Below, in pieces: positions 6,681 through 14,175 of a stretch of 14,177 nt of DNA. The notes below the pieces were generated by a model that saw nothing but the letters and a program-made list of their open reading frames with translations, searched no databases and was not told where the DNA came from. A program made the position numbers and the translations under genes. Every line of letters starts with the position of its first letter. Position 1 is the stretch's first letter. Source of the DNA: an uncultured Prevotella sp. (GTDB taxonomy: Bacteria; Bacteroidota; Bacteroidia; Bacteroidales; Bacteroidaceae); assembly GCA_938018155.1 (NCBI GenBank), contig CALIIG010000017.1, positions 1 through 14,177 on the forward strand, written 5' to 3'.

Positions 6681-9446
6681 TTAATTGTTTTTTTGTGACC
6701 TTCGTTTAAAAACTAATGAGAACATCAGGTATGGAGGAATACTATTGTAACATGTTTCTGTCCATCCTTGCGCGTTGATGGTGTACATTTTATTTGATAG
6801 CTGATGGAGCAAATCTGCGACAAACAACTTTGCCACCATATTGCCTTTAAACAGCGAGTAAGATATCCGTGCATTCCAAATTAAGTCATTTGTATTCATC
6901 ATAGAGGATTCATAGCCCCTTCGTGAGAACATCGTTATATCTGTATCAATAGAAAGTTTCATGGTAGGAATATTATACTGCATATTGGCACCATACTGAT
7001 AATCATAAGTATTTATCCTATCAAAGTTCAAACGATTACTTTTACTGAACCGACCACTGAAACCTCCTTGAATTACAAAGGTAAGATTTGGCAATATGTA
7101 TTTAAGCGATGTTGAAAGTCCTGTATTCCATGTGTTTACATTGCTCAATACGGACTTATGTGAATCAAATGCAACATCGTAATCAACACTGTGAACATAG
7201 CTTCCTGAAAGTTTCGCCATCAAACGAAATCGATTCTTTCTATCAATAGAACGTGTGAATCCGACACTGCCTCTTATATTCCAGTTGCCATTTACATTGT
7301 CCATCATCGAGGTAAAACCGCCAGTCTGAGAGTTATAGCTTATTCGATTGCCCCAAGCGTGTTGTACTATCTTACTATTGATATCTATCCATCTATCAAG
7401 ATCTGTAGAGTCTGCTTTCCAATCGTAGTAAGCTCTAAATTTATGCTCACGTCGTCTTTTCAGTGAGGGATTATTAGAGATAATGGACAAAGGATTGATA
7501 TTATTGCTGAAAGGCATCAGATTAATAAATTCCGGTAAGGTCTTCGTTGACTCATACGACAATTCTATATGCTTCTTTCCAAATGTCTGGAATAAAAAAT
7601 AAGGTTCAAACTGGAAGTATTTCCGAGAAGCTAAGGTATCTAATCCAACTCCATTATTATAATGTATTCGTTCACGGTTGAATGCCAATGGCAAGTAAAG
7701 TTCTATCTGTCCATTCTTCAACCTTCTGGTAAATTCCATACTTATTGTATATTTCCTTCCCTGATTACGGAATTTATAACTGTTATCAACATCGATCACT
7801 TGTGCCAATTGGGACGTTGTAGGTAGCACTCCTAATTCATCCAAATAAAGATTATTTAGCAGATCTAACTTATAATTGTAATTCAGGGCTTTCTTATATC
7901 TCTGCCCATAAGTCAGTTTAGGAGTAATTATCCATTTAGAACCGATGGTATAATCATATTGCAGTGATAGCGAATAGTTATATGCATGTGTATGACTATC
8001 CTTATAATATTTCCGCAAATCGGTTTCTTCCAGTTCTGTATAAGTAATTTTATTAAGTGAAAATAGATCATCTGGCTTTTTTGTACTATATCCGACTTTT
8101 GCGCTGATACCTATATCATTGTCATTTTCTAACATAAAAAACTTGGTAATGGCCAGGTCTGCATTTATTTGTTTATACTTTGATAAATCCGAATAAATAT
8201 TTTGATTGAGCCATCTTTGATGATATGTAGAATCTTCATGTGTACTCCTGTTTTCACCCCGATGGTAATCTAAATTTATAGCAATATATGCCGGATTATC
8301 AGTTACCTGAGATAATCGGTTATGCAATCCTAATTCTATATTCTTTTCTTTTGAGAAGTTAAAACTTTGCTTGATAATATTATCATCAGAAGAGAATACT
8401 TCTCCTGTAGTTCGACTCTCAAAATAATAATCCGTCCACTCTGTTATGGCGTCAAAAGAATTCTCCCAGAGCTTGTTTTTCGTTCCGGACTCCACGTTCA
8501 GCCCTATCTGTTTCGTTGTCTTTAGCCCCTTATTCATATTTGCGGGTGTCCAAATACCATCCGCCTTTGGCTTCCGATCCTCATTCACATTATTCAAGTT
8601 CGTGAAAACGCCTATATTATTATGTTCGCCGGAAAGAAGTCCAAACATACGTAATAACCAACGATTATCTGTTCCTGCGCCAGCTTCTATATTTCCAAGG
8701 AATGAATGAAGATACTCTCGTTTAAGATTAACATCCATTACGTAATCCTTTTTGTTACGATTAGTTGCCATGTTTTCATGGCTTCCTTTATAGTATACCT
8801 TGATATTTTTGACAGAATAATAAGGCAAATTCTCTAACATAACTTTATTTTTCCCTTTGAAAAAATTCTTCCCATTAAGAGTAAGATAATCCAATTTCTT
8901 ACCATTAATATATACATCTCCGTTTTCTCTAAGTTCTGCTCCGGGCATCTGTCGGATAAGCGCGTCAAGCATAGAACCCTCTGGCAATACAAAGGCAGAG
9001 GCATCGTAGACAAGCGTATCACCACGATAGATTAACTGAATGCGTGTAGCTTTTACTTCAACTTCATCTAAATCCACCATATAATCCTTATTCTTTTTCT
9101 GTAACAGGATTGTTGGTATTTCGTGGTATTGACTCTTACCACGTGGACTAAATTTATAGTTGAGAATACGGCTTTTATATCCTGTACAAGTCGCTTGAAC
9201 CATATACTCAGCCTGTTTATTTTCGATCGTAAAATAATAACGATTCTGCCGACCTTCTAATTTCGTATATGTAGAGTCTAATATCACGGAGTCTATTCTC
9301 ATCAGTATTATCTTGGCAACTATCGGTGTGCGGGTAAAACTATCATACACTGCTCCAAATAGTTTACATTCAGGGCCCTCTGGAATCTGAGCTAAAACAC
9401 TCATAGACAGCATTGATAAAATGATGGATATTAGAAAGTGTTTCAT
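6681..9446 (-). CDS. Outer-membrane beta-barrel protein with carboxypeptidase-D-like N-terminal domain (TonB-receptor-like)
   Basis: A 921-residue protein. A signal peptide (MKHFLISIILSMLSMSVLAQ) is followed by a CarboxypepD_reg-like beta-sandwich (about 25-115; LFGAVYDSFTRTPIVAKI), a linker VDLDEVEVKATR, then a plug-like region (about 130-245) with GDTLVYDASAF, LDALIRQMPGAELRENG, VYINGKKLDYLTLNGKNFF and LPYYSVKNIKVYYKG, and a long C-terminal region of alternating aromatic strands ending YLMFSLVFKRRSQKNN. This architecture fits the 'outer membrane beta-barrel family' relatives of TonB-dependent transporters. The substrate is unknown; no SusD partner, sigma/anti-sigma pair or TonB box is visible. 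The gene is far more AT-rich than dxs and the peptidase operon, which suggests acquisition or a fast-evolving surface locus. The CxxC lipoprotein follows one base after the stop. No perfect -7 box is seen upstream; the nearest is TAAATTTTG (one extra base) in the 9447-9624 gap. Confidence 0.85.
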   Translation of the reverse strand: MKHFLISIILSMLSMSVLAQIPEGPECKLFGAVYDSFTRTPIVAKIILMRIDSVILDSTYTKLEGRQNRYYFTIENKQAEYMVQATCTGYKSRILNYKFSPRGKSQYHEIPTILLQKKNKDYMVDLDEVEVKATRIQLIYRGDTLVYDASAFVLPEGSMLDALIRQMPGAELRENGDVYINGKKLDYLTLNGKNFFKGKNKVMLENLPYYSVKNIKVYYKGSHENMATNRNKKDYVMDVNLKREYLHSFLGNIEAGAGTDNRWLLRMFGLLSGEHNNIGVFTNLNNVNEDRKPKADGIWTPANMNKGLKTTKQIGLNVESGTKNKLWENSFDAITEWTDYYFESRTTGEVFSSDDNIIKQSFNFSKEKNIELGLHNRLSQVTDNPAYIAINLDYHRGENRSTHEDSTYHQRWLNQNIYSDLSKYKQINADLAITKFFMLENDNDIGISAKVGYSTKKPDDLFSLNKITYTELEETDLRKYYKDSHTHAYNYSLSLQYDYTIGSKWIITPKLTYGQRYKKALNYNYKLDLLNNLYLDELGVLPTTSQLAQVIDVDNSYKFRNQGRKYTISMEFTRRLKNGQIELYLPLAFNRERIHYNNGVGLDTLASRKYFQFEPYFLFQTFGKKHIELSYESTKTLPEFINLMPFSNNINPLSIISNNPSLKRRREHKFRAYYDWKADSTDLDRWIDINSKIVQHAWGNRISYNSQTGGFTSMMDNVNGNWNIRGSVGFTRSIDRKNRFRLMAKLSGSYVHSVDYDVAFDSHKSVLSNVNTWNTGLSTSLKYILPNLTFVIQGGFSGRFSKSNRLNFDRINTYDYQYGANMQYNIPTMKLSIDTDITMFSRRGYESSMMNTNDLIWNARISYSLFKGNMVAKLFVADLLHQLSNKMYTINAQGWTETCYNSIPPYLMFSLVFKRRSQKNN

Positions 9447-9624
9447 TGGCTCTACTTACTTGGTATAAGTCAAATGGGTATTAAATTAATGGCCCCAATA
9501 TATATAAAAAGAATATGATATCAAAATTTATATATACGAAAAACAAATTAATTGTTTTTTTTAACGATTATGTCTTTCGTTTTCATAGGGGCGGTTTCAA
9601 CATGCAAATGCACCGCCCGCAAAG
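9447..9624. other. AT-rich gap with a GC-rich dyad beside the IS30 remnant
   Basis: The gap between the outer-membrane protein start and the IS30 stop is very AT-rich except for a dyad GGGCGGT (9589-9595) / ACCGCCC (9612-9618) with a 16-base loop, directly after the transposase stop on the minus strand. It could be a transcript-end structure or part of the IS30 terminus; the partner terminus is lost, so the element's edge cannot be set. A weak A/T stem around ATTAA (about 9543-9560) is followed by Ts on the plus strand. Confidence 0.4.
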
Positions 9625-10488
9625 TTAAAGAATATTTTCGTAAAAACACTCAAAAGGGGTACGAAAATTTAATTTTTCTCTTGGGCGACGGTTTATTTTG
9701 TCAGCAACTTTGGTAACAAACTGATGACTGATACTTTCAAAAGTGGATGATTTGGGGATATATTGCCTGATAAGACCGTTCTGATTTTCAATCGAACCTT
9801 TTTGCCATGATGAATACGGATCGGTGAAGTAGACCGTAACACCCAATTTTTTTGTAATGTATTCATGACTGGCAAACTCCAAACCATTATCAGTCGTTAT
9901 TGATTTAAGGAAAGCTTTATATGGCATTAGTATTCGAACAACCGTCTTTGCCAGTTCTTTGGCTTCTTTTCCTTTGTTCAACTTTCTCATAAACAACATG
10001 CCTGTACTTTTTTCAGTAAGGGTCAGTATGGCTCCATGGTTCCCTTTGCCTACAATGGTGTCCATCTCGAAATCACCAACGCGTCTACCATCTGCTTCTT
10101 CCGGTCTTTCGCTTATGTTTACCCTATTACAAATAGTTGATCCACTGCCACTTACTGGACGTGCCCGGTGTTTAAGTTTATGACGACAGTAAAGATACAA
10201 AGGCCCTCCATTCTTCTTGTCTGTGCGGATAATCTTGTATATAGTCTCATGAGATATTGACATACCCCGTTCCTTTAAAACTGCCGAAATCTGTTCCGGA
10301 GACCACTGTTCTTCCACTAATAGCTGCACTGCTTCATCCTTTATCTCTTGGGAAATAGCGCGGTTGCCTGGTCTTCGTATCTTTCTATAGTCGGCATTTT
10401 TCTGGGCCGTCTACCAATTATAAGTTCCACGGACTCCGCTGTTGCGGTTGATTTCAGAAGTAACGGTAGAATGGAAAGGCCACTCTGC
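9625..10488 (-). pseudogene. IS30-family transposase remnant (N-terminus lost, in-frame stop)
   Basis: The open part (234 codons from the GTG at 10329) carries a complete IS30 catalytic core: GDFEMDTIVGKGNHGA (Asp90), ITTDNGLEF (Asp147) and SSWQKGSIENQNGLIRQYIP (Glu181), with 33 residues between the last two as in IS30 DD(33)E enzymes, and a preceding HTH-like WSPEQISAVLKERGMSISHE. Translating on upstream in the same frame gives 27 more family-like codons (NADYRKIRRPGNRAISQEI), then a TAG at 10413-10411 after TYNW, then more of the same protein (HSTVTSEINRNSGVRGTYNW) up to 10488, where the IS21 tip begins. The TAG is most simply a CAG-to-TAG change. The first roughly 50 residues, including most of the first HTH, are missing. 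Full relatives run about 320-340 residues. It is probably inactive unless translation restarts. Confidence 0.85.
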
Positions 10489-10491
10489 TTT

Positions 10492-10546
10492 GACCCCTTT
10501 GGCCAAAAAGAATTTGCTCCTGTTGGCCATAATATGATTGACCCTT
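10492..10546 (+). repeat. IS21 left terminal inverted repeat
   Basis: Begins GACCCCTTTGG and ends ATATGATTGACCCTT. It matches the right terminus, read in complement, at 49 of 55 positions by my hand alignment. It lies beyond the istB stop, so this is the downstream end of the element. Confidence 0.8.
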
Positions 10547-10585
10547 GTAAAGTCCTGGTGCAGGGGTCAATTTTATTTTACCCTT

Positions 10586-11374
10586 TTAGATACTCCGGCT
10601 TTTCTTAGCCCTTAACTTACGCATGCTTTCGCCATATAATTCTATGGTATGCGCCGTATGAATAATTCGGTCAAGGATGGCGTCGGCTATTGTCGGATCA
10701 CCAACCATGTCATACCAGTTGGACGATGGGTACTGCGGGGTTATGATAGTGGATTTCCTTTCATGCCTGTCCTCAATAATTTCGAGCAGAATGGGACGTT
10801 CCTTGGCATCAAGAGGTACAATGAACAGGTCGTCAAGGATGAGTAACCGGCAACGCTCAATCTTCTTGAGCTCAGTTTCAAGTGTACCTTTGACTTTGGC
10901 AACCTTCAGTGCGCCAAGTAGTTTGGGGGCATTGGCATAGAAAGTACGGAATCCCCTTTTGCATGCCTCGTGGCCAAGAGCACATGCTAGATAGCTTTTC
11001 CCCGTACCTGAAGAGCCGGTAATGAAGAGGTTCTGCCCCTTATGTACAAAGTCAAGGGTGGCGAGGCGTTCCATCTGATTGCGCTCAAGACCCCGATTTG
11101 TGGCATAGTCAATCTGTTCGAGATAGGCCTTGTATCGGAACGCCGCATTCCTGGTAAGCCGCACTATGGCAGCCTGGGCACGGTAATCCCATTCACGTGC
11201 AAGGAGCATGGAAAGGAAGGTGTCCGCGGTCATGGACTGTGGAGTGGTGCCGGCAAGGCTTTCCCTGAAAGCCTCCGCCATACCGTGTAATTTCATGCGG
11301 CTCATCAAATCCAGTGATATGGTGTTCCGGTCCTGTTGTCCCGTTACGGGAGCTGTCTTATTATTTATTTCCAT
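10586..11374 (-). CDS. istB: IS21 helper ATPase IstB
   Basis: AAA+ ATPase of the DnaC/IstB group that assists the IstA transposase in target choice and strand transfer. With the start at the ATG 11374 it has 262 residues, the usual size. Visible: the IstB N-terminal segment LDLMSRMKLHGMAEAF (21-36), Walker A GSSGTGKS (120-127), Walker B LLILDD (177-182), and the typical C-terminal run STIITPQYPSSNWYDMVGD then ADAILDRIIHTAHTIELYGES. The frame is open up to 11425, but that would overlap istA by 41 bases and add residues of no family character; the 11374 ATG lies 10 bases after the istA stop. It ends 96 bases from the element's left tip. All nucleotide-binding residues are intact. Confidence 0.93.
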   Translation of the reverse strand: MEINNKTAPVTGQQDRNTISLDLMSRMKLHGMAEAFRESLAGTTPQSMTADTFLSMLLAREWDYRAQAAIVRLTRNAAFRYKAYLEQIDYATNRGLERNQMERLATLDFVHKGQNLFITGSSGTGKSYLACALGHEACKRGFRTFYANAPKLLGALKVAKVKGTLETELKKIERCRLLILDDLFIVPLDAKERPILLEIIEDRHERKSTIITPQYPSSNWYDMVGDPTIADAILDRIIHTAHTIELYGESMRKLRAKKSRSI

Positions 11375-11384
11375 AATTTTAGCT

Positions 11385-12956
11385 TTATTGTTCCTGTTTG
11401 TCTTTTCTGTAATAGTCACGTCCACGTATATTCTTGTGGGTCAGTGGTATCGGGGATGTCATGTCAGGCTGTACCCTCCCGTCCTCATCAGGAAGGAAAT
11501 CCGCGTCGTCTCCCAGTTCAAGCACCTCTCGTAAGGCCTGATACCCGTATTGTAGCTTCTGTTCCGCGCAGGCGCAGGCAGCGACCAGACGGTCACGGCC
11601 GTATTTTTTCTCCAGCGTCAGTATACCCCGACAGGATCTGAACGCTTTTGGAGGATATTGCATGACACGCTCCACTTCCCGGAGATAATTCAATACGATA
11701 TTGTCTATTTCCGAGGCGTGTCGGAAGAGTTCCTCAAGATCCTTGTCATAAGGACCATAGTGCCCCGGCAGGTTGTGCTCCTTTTTCCATGAACAGGTGT
11801 AGGGTATGTCACAGCGGTCGTGGATGGCGACAAGGTTCATGCCACAGTAGATTTCCACCGTGTCGGCATCGTAGAGGATCGTCACGCGTTTCCCCACATG
11901 TTCCTTGGGAACACTGTAATGGTGCTTGAACAGCGATACGTAGGAGTTCCTGCCGACAGTCATCAGCTTTTTCTCTTTCATGACGTAGCGTTTCAGTGGA
12001 AGCAGGCGGAGGTAGTCCTTCTCACTGCGCAGGAACATCTCCTTGCGTGACGCCTTCCGGCCGGCCATCACCTTTTCATTGAAATCGTGCAGGGAAACAA
12101 GGATGGCGGCATTGAGATCGTCCAGACTATAGAAAGTCATTCCCTCTATGTCTAGGTAAACGGAACGGTAGAGAAGCTTAACTGCGTTTTCAACAAGGGC
12201 CTTGTCCTTGGGGTGGCGTACACGGGCGGGATAGACCGCACAGCCGTAATGCTCGGCAAAAGCGGCAAAATCGTCATTGATGACGGGCTCGTTGCGGTCG
12301 CTTCGTGTAACGGCCGCCTTCAGATTGTCGAGTACTATTGCCGCTGGAGCCCCTTCGAAATACAGCATGGCATTCTCGCATCCCTTAATCAGGTCTTCCT
12401 TGCGCTGCGACCATACGGCCTCACAGTAGGTGTAATGACTGAACGGAAGGATGGCAACAAAGACTTCGGCCTTCTTCGTCTCGCCTGTCATCTCATCGAC
12501 AACTTCAAGCCTGTCACCGGCAAAATCAACATACATCCGGTCTGCGGCATGGTGCTCGACATGGCCGACGACCTTGATGTGGAACTTGTACCGGCGGACT
12601 GCCCGCTTGAAGGAAGACAGCTGAAGACCGTCAGGATACCCGGAATGATACTCCTTGAAAAGTTTCCTGACACTCATCCCTTTGCGTGTCAGGCGGGATA
12701 CATATCCGGGAAGCAAAGCCTCCAATTCAATCCTTTTGGAAGAAGGCTCCCGACGTCGGGATTCCGTACCGCCAAACATCTCCTGCAACTGCTCCTCGGA
12801 AAGGGAGAGAAGCTGATCGATGCTTTTCCCACTTGAAAGGAATAGGCGGACATACTTGCGAACAGTGTTACGGGAAGTATGGAACGTGGATGCTGTTTCC
12901 TTGATACCCATCCCTGCCGCATAACATCTTAAAATGTTCTTGATTCTTTTATTCAT
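11385..12956 (-). CDS. istA: IS21 transposase IstA
   Basis: DDE transposase that cuts and joins the IS21 ends. The 523 residues begin with a HTH (about 13-37, GMGIKETASTFHTSRNTVRKYV), then a linker, and an RNase-H-fold core with Asp144 in MYVDFAGDRLEVV, Asp210 in IVLDNLKAAV and Glu256 in KDKALVENAVKLLYRSVY. The C-terminal part includes the DNA-binding beta segment NSYVSLFKHHYSVPKEHVGKRV. No frameshift or stop is seen, so it is probably active. The ATG at 12956 follows a perfect -7 box by 45 bases, and istB starts 10 bases after the stop. Confidence 0.93.
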   Translation of the reverse strand: MNKRIKNILRCYAAGMGIKETASTFHTSRNTVRKYVRLFLSSGKSIDQLLSLSEEQLQEMFGGTESRRREPSSKRIELEALLPGYVSRLTRKGMSVRKLFKEYHSGYPDGLQLSSFKRAVRRYKFHIKVVGHVEHHAADRMYVDFAGDRLEVVDEMTGETKKAEVFVAILPFSHYTYCEAVWSQRKEDLIKGCENAMLYFEGAPAAIVLDNLKAAVTRSDRNEPVINDDFAAFAEHYGCAVYPARVRHPKDKALVENAVKLLYRSVYLDIEGMTFYSLDDLNAAILVSLHDFNEKVMAGRKASRKEMFLRSEKDYLRLLPLKRYVMKEKKLMTVGRNSYVSLFKHHYSVPKEHVGKRVTILYDADTVEIYCGMNLVAIHDRCDIPYTCSWKKEHNLPGHYGPYDKDLEELFRHASEIDNIVLNYLREVERVMQYPPKAFRSCRGILTLEKKYGRDRLVAACACAEQKLQYGYQALREVLELGDDADFLPDEDGRVQPDMTSPIPLTHKNIRGRDYYRKDKQEQ

Positions 12957-13001
12957 TTGAATAGATTTTATTATTACCCCTTACACCAGGACTCGGGGTC
13001 T

Positions 13002-13009
13002 CAAATCTA
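13002..13009 (-). promoter_or_regulatory. Bacteroidota -7 box for istA
   Basis: On the minus strand the bases read TAGATTTG, an exact TAnnTTTG match, placed between the right terminal repeat and the inner GTCCTGGTG repeat. Predicted leader is about 40 bases. A repressor or transposase bound to the terminal repeats could cover it, but this is inference. Confidence 0.5.
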
Positions 13010-13063
13010 CACAAAAAAACTCTAACGACACTTGTACTAAGTGGTTAATATTATTTTGGCCAA

Positions 13064-13118
13064 AAGGGTCAATCATATTATGGCCAAAGTGAGCAAATCC
13101 TGTTTGCCCAAAGGGGTC
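13064..13118 (-). repeat. IS21 right terminal inverted repeat
   Basis: The complement reads GACCCCTTTGGG at the outer tip and ATATGATTGACCCTT at the inner end, pairing with 10492-10546. Immediately inside, a further diverged copy of the TTTGGCCA...ACC motif starts in the 13063-13045 region, so this end has one more repeat than the left end. Confidence 0.8.
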
Positions 13119-13119
13119 C

Positions 13120-13188
13120 ATAATACATCGTCTGTCCCTTTCGCTTGCCGATGGACTGCTTCTTCGATTTCACTTCAAACCCGATCAT
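13120..13188 (-). pseudogene. 5' fragment of an HU-family (IHF/HU-like) DNA-binding protein gene
   Basis: From the ATG at 13188 the minus strand reads MIGFEVKSKKQSIGKR then KGQTMYY, 23 codons, after which the frame runs into the IS21 tip. The pattern F-x-V-x-x-K...GK...G-x-x-YY is that of the N-terminal strand of the Bacteroidetes 'DNA-binding protein, histone-like' HU group (about 120-160 residues when whole). Nothing of the rest of the gene is found on the other side of the IS21. Identification rests on a short match, so it is moderate. If transcribed, the peptide would read on into the IS end. Confidence 0.6.
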
Positions 13189-13262
13189 AATTATTATTTA
13201 TTGTTTTTTTATGTTATATACTCTAATAACGTTTCCGATTCGGATTTATTGTATACCCGTTG

Positions 13263-13334
13263 TTAATACCCTTATAAGAGTGTTCGTCAATACCCTTGTA
13301 TGGGTGTTCACTGATCCCCTTATATGACTAATAT
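13263..13334. repeat. Three tandem copies of a 24-base unit with internal dyads
   Basis: Units at 13263-13286, 13287-13310 and 13311-13334 (the third degraded). Each carries an AATACCC...GTGTT-type core; the first two are near-palindromic: AATACCC-TTATAA-GAGTGTT and AATACCC-TTGTAT-GGGTGTT. A partial match (TATACCCGTTG) precedes them at about 13252. They lie in the AT-rich gap (13189-13348) between the HU fragment and the SUKH gene, and end just before the SUKH stop on the minus strand. They could act as transcript-end hairpins or as a protein-binding array; I cannot tell. Confidence 0.65.
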
Positions 13335-13348
13335 CACGAGGCTTTATA

Positions 13349-13936
13349 TTACCTTTTAATTGGGGTGGTATAAAGGTCTTCATCTATTTTTCTTCCCCTC
13401 TCATCAAACAGTGAGTATATCCTCTTTAACTCTGATATAAGCATTTGCTCGAACGTTTCCCATTGGAATAGGGAGGTTGCATCGTCTCTATCACAATAGT
13501 GCACGGTGCTTGTTCTTTTATCTATATAAAGATAAGAACCATCCCAGTCATAACCGCCTATAAAGAAATGGTCGTCTGCGGCATTTCGAGGTCTTTCCCG
13601 AATGTTTGCCGTAATAATCGAAAACGGTTGGCGGCTTTCATCAGTGCTTCTTTTATAGTTTCTTCTTAACCCGTCTAAACAAAAGGTTCCAACCAATATG
13701 TCTAACCCATTGCTTACATCTAACAAGAATTTTTTATAATCGATGGGAATTTCCATGCCCAATTCTTTCTCCAATGCTTGGACATCGTTCTTACTTAGCG
13801 GAGGATACAGGGTGTTTAGCCAAGCCTCGGGGGCTATATGGGGCGCTTTTCCTATAAGGATTGCACCGGTGGATTGGGATTCTTCAATACCCTGGTTCTG
13901 AAATCTATAAATTAAATCCCTATATGTTTTATTCAT
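13349..13936 (-). CDS. SMI1/KNR4 (SUKH) family protein, probable immunity protein
   Basis: A 195-residue soluble protein without signal peptide or membrane segment. The SUKH fold signs are clear: PPLSKNDVQALEKELGMEIP with the IP pair at 63-64, DYKKFLLDVSNGL with NG at 76-77, a strand pair GTFCLDGLR, then FFIGGYDWDGSYLYID (124-139) and TVHYCDRDD, and a closing helix FEQMLISELKRIY. Family members commonly neutralise toxins of polymorphic toxin systems or contact-dependent inhibition, but others are housekeeping, so immunity is inferred. It is transcribed leftward, and its promoter-side neighbour is off the window, where a toxin would be expected if it is a downstream immunity gene. It lies outside the IS21 and is AT-rich like the outer-membrane unit. 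Confidence 0.8.
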   Translation of the reverse strand: MNKTYRDLIYRFQNQGIEESQSTGAILIGKAPHIAPEAWLNTLYPPLSKNDVQALEKELGMEIPIDYKKFLLDVSNGLDILVGTFCLDGLRRNYKRSTDESRQPFSIITANIRERPRNAADDHFFIGGYDWDGSYLYIDKRTSTVHYCDRDDATSLFQWETFEQMLISELKRIYSLFDERGRKIDEDLYTTPIKR

Positions 13937-14079
13937 ATTCTATTTTTCTATATACGCTATACTATTTATGGTAAAGGCTCATCATTAAAAATGAAGAATT
14001 TGACAATAGTTGATTTAATCTCTATTGATTTTCTTCTCACTTGATGGATTGTACGTTGTCAAATAAAAGTGCACAACTG

Positions 14080-14087
14080 CAAATGTA
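14080..14087 (-). promoter_or_regulatory. Possible -7 box upstream of the SUKH gene
   Basis: On the minus strand the bases read TACATTTG, an exact TAnnTTTG match, about 144 bases before the SUKH start at 13936. The leader would be long (about 135 bases), so it is a weaker call than the dxs and peptidase boxes. If real, the SUKH gene can be expressed apart from whatever lies upstream. Confidence 0.35.
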
Positions 14088-14088
14088 G

Positions 14089-14175
14089 TTATTTACTCTG
14101 TAATTTCATTCTTTTGTTGATAGAATTTTGCTTTATTATTTCTCTTATCTTTTTGATTTTCTCCCCTTGGCCTAA
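14089..14175 (-). CDS. Possible C-terminal tail of an off-window gene
   Basis: Two overlapping minus-strand frames enter from the right edge and stop close together. The frame ending at 14089 reads LGQGEKIKKIREIIKQNSIN then KRMKLQSK, which looks like a basic helical protein end; the frame ending at 14093 reads FRPRGENQKDKRNNKAKFYQ then QKNEITE. Neither is recognisable and only one can be real. A basic tail just before an immunity-type gene would fit the end of a toxin, but this is speculation from fewer than 30 codons. Between it and the SUKH start (13937-14088) I see only the -7 box candidate. Confidence 0.25.
   Translation of the reverse strand, partial: LGQGEKIKKIREIIKQNSINKRMKLQSK

Larger units (their letters stand above)
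10490..13120 (-). mobile_element. IS21-family insertion sequence, apparently complete
   Basis: About 2.63 kb, bounded by 55-base imperfect terminal inverted repeats and holding istA then istB on the minus strand, the standard IS21 layout. Besides the ends, a second inverted pair GTCCTGGTG (10552-10560 and, as its complement, 12984-12992) lies inside, and a TTTGGCCA-type motif recurs inward of the right end (13055-13063), matching the multiple transposase-binding repeats known in IS21. The exact tips are set as the outermost T on each side (T-T-GACCCC on the left, T-G-GACCCC on the right) and could shift by a base or two. No 4-8-base target duplication is visible: left flank ends ...CTCTGCT, right flank begins TAATAC. 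The left flank is IS30 coding sequence and the right flank an HU-type gene. Confidence 0.85.

Noticed and set aside
11375..11425. Upstream start for IstB overlapping istA by 41 bases
   Set aside because: The added residues have no IstB character; the ATG at 11374 gives the normal length.
12213..12836. 207-codon plus-strand open frame inside istA
   Set aside because: Antisense to the IstA catalytic core, which is intact; no start signal or known domain.
13145..13327. 60-codon plus-strand ORF with repeated VNTL..VF residues
   Set aside because: It is the translation of the HU antisense strand and the 24-base tandem repeats; the hydrophobic repeats reflect the DNA repeat, with no ribosome-binding site.
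13263..13334. CRISPR-like array
   Set aside because: Units are contiguous without spacers, only 24 bases long and degenerate; no cas genes nearby.
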